Source: Sycon ciliatum (taxonomy: Eukaryota; Porifera; Calcarea; Leucosolenida; Sycettidae). From it: DNA of 64,000 nt. Below the pieces are notes generated by a model. The model searched no databases and was not told the origin of the DNA. It was given only the letters and a program-made list of their open reading frames with translations. The position numbers and the translations under genes were made by a program. Below, one piece after another: positions 37,986 through 64,000 of the stretch (the first letter of the stretch is position 1; each line of letters opens with the position of its first letter). The stretch is from assembly GCF_964019385.1 (NCBI RefSeq), contig NC_088647.1:13752731-13816730 (forward strand), written 5' to 3'.

Positions 37986-39783
37986 TATTTGTGGAAATAG
38001 TGACACCATAGGCCAGATCTCTGGTCTGAATTCTGAGCCTTCCCTCCAAGATCGAGTTGTCCTTTTGGCTTCTGACGCCAGAGGGACTGCAAGAGGAGAC
38101 ACTGAGATACAAATAAGTTAACTGTTCATTGTATCTAACTTTGAGTGTGTTTTTCCCTCTGCTCGAGGGCATTTGCCTTGCTGGAAGAACGCGCCCAGCC
38201 CATCGTCGCAGCTATGCCAACGGGAGGTGCTTATTCATAGCCGGGTTAGGCCTAGGCACTATGCTGCATGGTCCTTAGGCTTAGGAGCAGATCCAGAGAT
38301 CTCTACACTGGGGGGTCCAGTTTAGCCAAAACTGACTACTTTCAAGTAGCTGATACAAAATTTAATACACGTATGGTTTCCAGTGCTGGCAGTATTATGC
38401 GAAATTTAGGGGTTCCGCGGAACCCCTGGAGCCCCCCCCCCCCCCCCCCCCCTGGATCCGTTGCTCTGCATGACTGCAGGTGCCGCATTGTTTACCTGCG
38501 GTGGTTGTGTACTTGTAGTACTAGTACTAGTAGTCACTAGTGCAGTAGTGGTGGCTGCGTGACGCCTGTTGCGTGTTGGCTAGGCTGCAGCTGACGTCGC
38601 ATCGGGACATTCCGGAAGCCGGATACAGCTGCCACAGCCTGTCACTGACTTAGACTTTGACCTGATCTGGCAGCATGATATGAGTTGTTGCATGCTGTTG
38701 TCATGGTTGTGGAGATTGACGCGTCGAGTTCCGGTATATCCGGTGGAGATCCGTGCATGGACGCCGGTTGGTGCAGCAGCCAGCATGCAGGCAGCTGCGA
38801 GAAAAGAACCGTCTTCACGAATCAGTGGTGTTGCACACAGCAAGCCAAATGTTCACGCACTGATCTGCTGCCAGCTACTAGTATCCGGCTTTGTGGGCGG
38901 CGCGGTGGCGTGTTAGCATTGAGCTACTCATTTTCTCATCATCATCCGAGGCTTTCACAATCACAAACCAATCTTTGGTTCATCTGCCAGTTTCGTACTG
39001 CATGCGAGGCGACCTACCAAACTCCAAGGCAAAGGCCTACCCAAAAGACCACCGCGTTATCCGCATGGTTATCAAAACTAACTAACATGAGATTGAGGGT
39101 AAGTGTTGAGGTTGGCGACCGCGAACCTACCGTGATTGGCTACAATGACTATGTTGCAGTACAGTGCTTACGAGATATTCGTATGCCGTGCCAGTGCGGC
39201 AGTGGCACGGCCCTGGGTCTGACGCAAGCACTGCAGATGTTAGAGTTTTTAGACCTTCCCTTGCCACACTCACTCATAGAGTCATAATCACAGACAGTCA
39301 TGTCAGGGAATGAAAGTCAATCCGCGTTATCATGGTTTTGTGTGAGAGGTCATCGTGTCTGCGCCCTGCGACTGATCTACCTGCTATTCGTCGCGCTGTC
39401 AACATTTTACACAGTTCAAGCTGTCAACAAGGTCAAGACGCAAGTCAGTGCTTGTCCAGCACCTAGCACCTGTCCAGAGACGATGAACTCTCGAGCTAGC
39501 TCCCTGCACTGCACTACGGATACAGCTACAACTACAAGTAGCTCATGAGCCCAGTGAAATTTTTGCTGTCACTGCAGCTGCTTCTGCTACACCGACATAC
39601 TATTACTTGTAGTAGTAGTCTATGCCACTACATCAGCTGACTGTAGCACTAAAAAAGTAAAAAGCAACACTAGCAGCTAGCTGAGCTGATGAGGCGGATA
39701 TTTCGTGTTTCTCTTTTCGCGGATTTGTTGCCACTGCAAGATGTAGCTAATATAATAGGCGTGTTGCTCTTTCGCCAGCAAGG

Positions 39784-57967
<18,184 letters not shown>

Positions 57968-58060
57968 GTGAGTTGACATGCATGTTGTATCTTTTTTTAC
58001 TCCGGCTCTCTTTCTCTCATTTACATGCACACATGCATGTACATGTAGGTGTCCACACGC

Positions 58061-58143
<83 letters not shown>

Positions 58144-58530
58144 TACTTGCTCACTGCCAAAACTGTTCACGTGGGTCTCCCCGGGAGAGGGGAGAGAGAC
58201 TCAAAAGGAATCTTGGAAAGATGACTCAATTGGCTATTGAACCGCCCAACGGCCGACACCCCCTGAAATCCCCAAAACTCTGGGTGGACTTGAAAATGAT
58301 TCCACTTATGGGCTCACCACACCTCAGTAAGTGGGTGAGGACAAGGTGCAGAAAAAGGATTGACGGCATCATGGTATCCGTCCTGGGATCCAACTGCAGT
58401 TACCCCTGCCCCCAGTGAAGGTAATACTTGCTACTAGTGTGGGTGGCTAAATCAGAGTGGATCTGATATAAGCTTCACTAGCACCATTTATTACACAAGA
58501 GTTAATCTAGCCAGAAGCAGTCCATGGTTA

Positions 58531-58820
58531 ATAGGGTATTCACACGACTTGAAAAATGAACGAAAACACTTATAAAAGTGGACAAGCTGCCCATCGGATT
58601 CACACATACAACAGACTCGTGCAAATCTCGCATGCGTCTGTGAACTCATGTACCTCGAGTACCATACTCAAGTACTCTCGCTTTTTTTACACGCACACAA
58701 AGCACAAACGTGGGCCTAGGACCCCCGATCAAGTTTATCAAGATTTTGCACGCTCTAGGGTCACACGAGTAAAAAGAGTACCACACACGTGAGTTTTCGC
58801 GTCGTGTGAATCCCCTATAA
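58531..58820. mobile_element. MITE-like inverted repeat, ATAGGGTATTCACACGAC end
   Basis: ATAGGGTATTCACACGAC at the left matches the complement of the right end GTCGTGTGAATCCCCTAT. A partial relative (TTATTCACACGGC ... GTCGTGTGAATT) is at about 24628-24680. Confidence 0.65.
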
Positions 58821-60327
58821 CAGGTATGTAGACTTCAAATAGAAAGTATATGAACCCTGGAACCAACAAAGGTGGCAGGTACAACATTGCACCTTCAAGC
58901 AGCCGAGCCTGTTGGCAACAGACCCAACATTGGAACCCTTAGCAAACAACGGTAACACTATATGAGCCTGGATCAGCAAAAACCATCACATGTGCAACAT
59001 TTTCGAAAAATATTTTTGTGCTCCAGATTGATCCACAACCGCTGATAACCAGTCTCAAGAAATTTTAGATCAATCACAGCACCGTAAGTGACCAAAAAAT
59101 GCGGTACACCACATCTCTGTACAAATGTTGGAAGTGGCATTTCTGTGTAGGATGCAAGTATGAGCGTTGGTATGTGTCTGATCCTGTTAGGCATTGCCAT
59201 CACTCAGCCGGCTAACAAGGAGGAATTTTATAGTCCTTGGGGGGTGTACTCAGACACTGGCTCGTCCAAGTAAATCATTGGCTTCACTGACTATCGCGCA
59301 GCTAACAGCATATGGCCAAGTTCCAGGGGCTGATATTGCATCCACACCAGGCTCTGTACTGATGCTCTCCAAGCCCTTCACTTCCATGAAAGAATATCTG
59401 CACACACGGAGTGCAATCACAGCAGCTGTGACTACTTAGCACACAGGCTCATGAGCATGAGGTACGTACTAGGTGCAGATACATTCAACGGTTACCTAAC
59501 CCTACAGGAACATATTTTTTTGAATTATTTTGGGAGCTGCTGCATGGACCAAATAAATGTTTCAAGTAACGTTGCTCAGTGTCCAAGCCAACGAAGCAGA
59601 TCTTGTCTGGCGCTAGCTCTCGTTGCTCTTCCAGTCGTGAATCGAGACGCCTTTGCTCTGCATCGTCACTGTCGATATCCGACAAATTTACTAGTGAAGG
59701 AGTCGTTCATCGCTCAACAATATCCACTCGAGTCGTCGTCATTCTCATCAGCGCTGCTTTCTTCCACACGAAGTCTGCAGCCTCGCCGAGTCGCTTTGCG
59801 GCAGGAGAGAGTCGTCCTCTGGAGCTCCGCGGCTTTCACCTGACTCCCTTGATGAGCAATCGCCATCCCAGTCATCACCAAAAAATGTCGTGTCGTGATT
59901 GGCGTCAACGACGATCGATGCGCGTGCGATGCTCGCGCCCCGCGATCGTACCTATTCGCCAGCCAAGCTCAGGTACGTGGGGTTTCCCAGCCGTGTCTCC
60001 TCACTTGCCTGGGGCTCGCCTAGCTAGCTAGTCACTGACAAACAAACAAACACGGGCTTGTCAGGCGGAAAGAAAGACTGGTGACAAGAAAGACAGAAAG
60101 GTGGTGGGTAGTTGTTAGGTCCGCGACTTTTCTTTCGCTCGACTTCAACGTCACTTTTTGATCAACTTGATATCAAACACAAGCGATGGTTTTCGCTGAT
60201 CCGGGCTCATATTTTACCTACTCGTACCTAGATCACCCAAATAGCGTTGAAGCTGCAGCGTAAAAACGTTATGGGGGCTGATTTATCGTTGTGACCAACG
60301 GTACGTTTTTTGGCCAAATAGTGCATA

Positions 60328-60544
60328 CTGTAAAAGCCATTATTCTAACGAGGCGCATATATAACGATTTCCGAAAATTGACTAGTTTACGTGTACCAAA
60401 GGTAACGATTCTCACTCATTCTCAACGCTCAATAGGACAGTATATTATGTATCGATTTCTGTATAACGATTTCTATTTTAACGGCAGATTTCTCCTCGTT
60501 AACTCGTTAGAGTTAGCACTTCGTTATATATATGGCTTTTACAG
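60328..60544. mobile_element. MITE, CTGTA-terminal family
   Basis: CTGTAAAAGCCATTATTCTA at the left and the complement of CTGTAAAAGCCATATATATA at the right, flanked by TA. TAACGATTTC words repeat inside. Confidence 0.8.
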
Positions 60545-61108
60545 TAGTCCGTACGAATTTCACCTTGTATCGCGTATATGGTGACATAAATGGTTGTACC
60601 GCGCGAAGTAAAAGCTATTCTCGTGGCAACAGCGTACTAAAAATAGCGTGCATCTTGCTAAAGGTCGAGCCCAAATCACGGTATTTTCCCCCGTAAATAT
60701 CGATATTTTTTTCAAGACGATATTTGTTCATTTCTCCCCAGACCCCTCCCTCCCCCCTCAAAACGAACATACACATGTTTATGCAAGGGATCGATATTTT
60801 TTATTGAAGTTCAATTTCCTCATGAAACGTGACCAGCTGCAACTCTAATTTCATCATACACCTAGGTTTATGTTGCCACGGTTGCACAACCTTGCCATGG
60901 CTATGCTCACGAGGTGGACTTTCACTTTGTGTAGGTCTTAAACTACATGTTCGAACAGTGCCCGTCCATAGATAGAGTTCGATATTTTTTTCTGCAAAGA
61001 CGAGACGAACAGGGCCCAACCCCCCCCCCCCCCCCCCAAACGAACGAATATCTTCTCTAAAAAACATCGATATTTGTGGACGGCCCCTTACGATAATACA
61101 GTTACAAC

Positions 61109-61209
61109 ATAACGTTGTTTGCTAAGGGTGTCTATTATCTGGCATAAGTGTACCCACCAACCGAACTAGCTGACACACACACACGCATGCACGCACACAC
61201 ACACACACG

Positions 61210-61269
<60 letters not shown>

Positions 61270-61385
61270 ACGTTGTTTGCTAAGGGTGTCTATTATCTGG
61301 CATAAGTGTACCCACCAACCGAACTAGCTGACACACACACACACACGCATGCACGCACACACACACACGCACGCACACACACACG

Positions 61386-61416
<31 letters not shown>

Positions 61417-61440
61417 CAAAAAACACACACACACACCAAA
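61109..61440. repeat. Tandem duplication containing (AC)n
   Basis: A segment of about 158 bp, from TAACGTTGTTTGCTAAGGGT through CCAACCGAACTAGCTGAC and an AC run, is present twice in tandem (about 61109-61266 and 61267-61424). Confidence 0.85.
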
Positions 61441-61446
61441 CACACA

Positions 61447-62898
61447 CCTGTCCTGTCCTGTTGAGCCACTGCCATGAAGGTTACGTGGGCCCCGGAGGGG
61501 CAGCTGAGAGAGAGAGGAGGAGCACACAGCCCTGTGACGATCCAGGTGATGCGGTAAGCGAAATCGGCGGGAGCAGGCGCAAACACATGTGAAGCCCTGA
61601 CGGTCCTGAACGGTCGGACGACTACAAGTCCGTGAGCAGTGATGACGGGCGCGGCCACGTGTAGACGCAAAGCAGCGGTCACAAGCCTGGCAGTGAGCGA
61701 CACAGCACAGCGGAGAAGCAGGCAGCGGCAGGGGCGCACCCACTGCTGACTGGGGGTAAGCACACTTGTGTCTTGCCAGACCCCCACGGGACTTCAGCCA
61801 ACGGCCACACTCTCCACACTGGCATGCACCTTCCTGCTCCGCAACCGGCTTCGCACGCTCAACCTTACACTTGTGGCGTGCGTGATCACTGGGGCGTGCA
61901 AACTGACGGTCGCAGGTGTAGCAGGTGACGGGAGGGGGGATGCTGGGCATCTACCAGTGCTGAGTACGCCAAGCGCCAGGTGGAACGCGACTCGCATTCA
62001 GCTCACCATTCCCCCTCGAGGCCGCGAGAACGAAGGTCAGACATGATACAATCCTTCCAGCGCCGACGAGGGCCATGAGCTGGGCGACGCGACGGAAGCG
62101 TGCCAAAGAGAACTTGCTTCGGCGGCCGGTGGTCCTCCATCCGAGCAACATGTCCGAGCCATTCAAGGCGGCGGTGCTCCACCTTCGTGCGGATGGTGTC
62201 GGGATCACCCCACCTCACACGTAGTTGGTGATTGGTGATGTGGTCATCCCAGCATTCTTGGCGAGACACTCCCATGATCGAGCGGATGCATCGGTGGTGG
62301 AAGACAGAGAGCCGCTGCAAATCCCGTTGAAGAGGCGTCCAACACTCCGAACCGTACAGCAAGAGCGACAAGACACAGGCGTTGAACACACACCTCTTGA
62401 TGTGGAGGTCCAGGTGCTTGTTGCCAAAGATGGACTTTTGCAAAGCGCCACACGCTCGGGAGGCATTCGCAATGCGGGAGTCAACATCGCAGGATGAACG
62501 GCCGCCGCTGTGAATTACCGAACCCAGATACTTGAATTCGGTGACACAGACAATGTCGACACCAGCTAGACTGAGAGGTACGCGGTCAGCAGCAGACACA
62601 TCAGCACCAGCAACCAAAAACTTTGTCTTTGTGGCACTAACCGCGAGGCCGAATCCGGACGCCGTGTTGTCAAAGGTTGTCAATGCGACCTCGGCACCAG
62701 CTCTTGATGTAGCGAACAATGCCGAGTCATCAGCGAACTGAGCCTCCGTAGCGGTAGTGACAGGGTCGGTGCGGTGCGGTGAGACACTTCCTGTAGAGGT
62801 TACCAGTGTCAGAATTGTGCGAGAAGCTGAAACCAATACCAGGTACACCACCAACGCGCTGCTGCCATCTGCTTACCACGGCCCACATGAAAATGCAA
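61447..62898 (-). mobile_element. LINE fragment, copy G: RT C-terminus and four zinc fingers, frameshifted
   Basis: Minus frame 62854-62003 has the RT catalytic motif FADDSALFATSR, then YLGSVIHSGGRSS, LLLYGSECWTPL, RLEWLGHVARMEDH and GPRRRWKD, and stops. Minus frame 61950 onward continues with the fingers CYTCDRQF...RHKC, CGECGRWL...RHKC, CQACDRCF...RHHC and CACSRRFRLPHHLDRHRAVC. A frameshift or stop separates the two halves, so the copy is dead. The 3' hairpin GCCCC-TCC-GGGGC (61487-61501) precedes a CAGGA-type tandem tail (61447-61460) against (GT)n, and the 5' side is also (GT)n. This is the longest copy in the window. Confidence 0.85.
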
Positions 62899-63144
62899 AC
62901 ACACACACACACACACACACATTAACTACAACACACAGCAGCTTGCGGTTAGGAGGGTGCTGGCCAGCGAAGTGAGAGGCTATGGAGAGAGCAGGATCTT
63001 GGCGGAGCCAAGAGGATAGTCACGTCCGAAAGACGAAGACCGAGAGCCCTGAGTAACCGGAAATGAGCATGGCCAACACCCCTTTATTTACTTTATCAAA
63101 GTAAATGAGAGATGAGACATGGGAGGTGGGTGGGTGAAACACAA

Positions 63145-63995
63145 CTATCTGGCAAGAGTGATCCACACACAGAACGGATCGAAATATATAACTAGGCAAA
63201 CTTTAGCATGCCACGTTGAGTGCCCACGACGCATCGGGAAACATGCAGTGGTGCAAGAACAGAATGTACAGTGTTGTGCAGTGTGCGGTGGAGGTGGAGG
63301 GTGGATTTTGGCCGTGGTGTCGCGCTGGATACTGACGACGGGCACATCGTTGGCAGCACTATTGCTAGGTTCGCCACCCGCTCCAGAGATTGAGCTGGTA
63401 GTGTTACGCTTGCACTTGGAAGCTGGGTGGCGGCCTTGGCAAATATGGAACCTCCCGCAATTGCCGGGGCACCGGCCCGCATTGTAATTGCGGCATACTG
63501 GTCGTCCTGCGAAAACTGTGCTCGATGAGTTGCTGGCAAAGCCGGGGGCTGAAAGCTGTGGTATGGATGAAAAGGGCAGGGTCCGCTGATAGAAGGCGGA
63601 TGTGCAGCGCCGCATGCCCAGCGGGCTGAACGAGCGCGTCCTGTTGTCGCCAGCTGCCACAGACTTGGCTCGATAACGTCTCACTTCAGTGATGGGTTGG
63701 CAGCAGCCTTGATGCGGAATTGCCGATCGTAATCCAGCCACCCTTCCGGCATGAATCGGCGATTGGCCTCAACAATTAGGCCCTGATTGGACAGCAACTC
63801 CGCTGTCCTGTGCGGAGCAACGTCGACCATGACCTGGACCAAGACGGTGAAGGCCTCAACCTGCGTCGCAAGATCATGAACATGCCTACTCTTGCCGCGA
63901 GCAGCGCTGGCTTCCACCACCCGCAATGGGTTCCCAACTGACATTTCAAATCTTAGCACACTCTGTGTGCGAGCGTGCAGCACAGAGCAAGACAC
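63145..63995 (-). pseudogene. DIRS/tyrosine-recombinase-type retrotransposon gag remnant
   Basis: Minus frame 63995-63681 encodes WLDYDRQFRIKAAANPSLK, a signature of gag-like proteins of DIRS/Ngaro-type elements in invertebrates; a second frame, 63741-63145, encodes CRNYNAGRCPGNCGRFHICQ ending HPASKC, the Cys/His-rich motif that follows it. The two parts lie in different frames, so it is decayed or the frames are bridged by something not seen. It may continue past the window end. Family assignment is by motif only. Confidence 0.6.
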
Positions 63996-64000
63996 AGTGG

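Larger units (their letters stand above)
33944..39783. other. Spacer between stomatin and PIEZO
   Basis: No gene recognised. It holds the stomatin 3' UTR, several MITEs (listed separately), a repeat at 34900-35100 shared with 30505-30690, and poly(C) runs near 36423, 37147 and 38433. Open frames at 38685-39287 (200 codons) and 39300-39548 (82 codons, hydrophobic segment LIYLLFVALSTFYTV) match nothing I know and lack codon-level support; they are probably chance frames in the PIEZO upstream region. Confidence 0.45.
57968..61108. other. Region after the last recognised PIEZO exon, no gene seen
   Basis: Contents: (AC)n at about 58060-58140, an unclassified segment 58140-58420, MITEs at 58531-58820 and 60328-60544, and a stretch 58960-59960 with minus-strand frames (for example 59203-58973 and 59685-59485) that I do not recognise and that may be transposon remnants. 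Poly(C) at 61020-61037. If the PIEZO gene is intact, all of this is intron. Confidence 0.5.

Noticed and set aside
38685..39287. 200-codon frame upstream of PIEZO
   Set aside because: No recognisable domain, no splice logic linking it to PIEZO, and ordinary composition; kept only as a remark in the spacer entry.

Overview
The window is animal nuclear DNA. Five genes can be recognised, all with small exons, GT-AG introns and metazoan families: a JmjC dioxygenase gene, STUB1/CHIP, PDCD5, a stomatin and the first part of a PIEZO mechanosensitive channel gene. The DNA between their exons is unusually rich in (GT)n/(AC)n microsatellites, poly(C)/poly(G) runs, MITEs and retroelement pieces. I infer an invertebrate, quite possibly an early-branching marine one such as a sponge; nothing in the window proves the taxon. 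No bacterial gene, rRNA, canonical tRNA or CRISPR array is seen.

Layout: (1) 1-9645, JmjC Fe(II)/2-oxoglutarate oxygenase gene on +, with a zinc-finger LINE fragment and many repeats in its introns. (2) 12206-21090, STUB1 (TPR co-chaperone/U-box E3 ligase) on +, nine exons, with another LINE fragment, MITEs and a striking 29-bp minisatellite in its introns. (3) 22507-27235, PDCD5 on -, six exons, tail-to-tail with STUB1. (4) 27806-33943, stomatin on +, seven exons, head-to-head with PDCD5 (about 570 bp apart, probably a shared promoter). One intron holds a hammerhead ribozyme that is canonical in sequence. (5) 39784-57967, PIEZO 5' portion on +, 17 exons and about 1090 residues, with large transposon insertions in its introns. 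(6) 57968-64000, no further PIEZO exon recognised; MITEs, a zinc-finger LINE on - and a DIRS-like gag remnant on - occupy it.

The genes do not form a pathway. STUB1 (protein quality control), PDCD5 (apoptosis/chaperonin-associated), stomatin (membrane scaffold, regulator of channels) and PIEZO (mechanosensing) are ordinary neighbours; only the head-to-head and tail-to-tail arrangements suggest shared regulatory DNA.

The most interesting material is mobile. A LINE family with a C-terminal array of C2HC zinc fingers is found repeatedly, always bounded by (GT)n, with a 3' hairpin and a short tandem tail ending in AGG before the GT run. A tRNA-headed SINE carries the same kind of hairpin and tail and also lies in (GT)n. 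Separately there is a hammerhead ribozyme in a SINE-like repeat, a Penelope-like element with two identical 219-bp terminal repeats carrying a hammerhead-like core, two copies of a poorly characterised transposon, and many MITEs that begin CCGTA or CTGTA and are flanked by TA.
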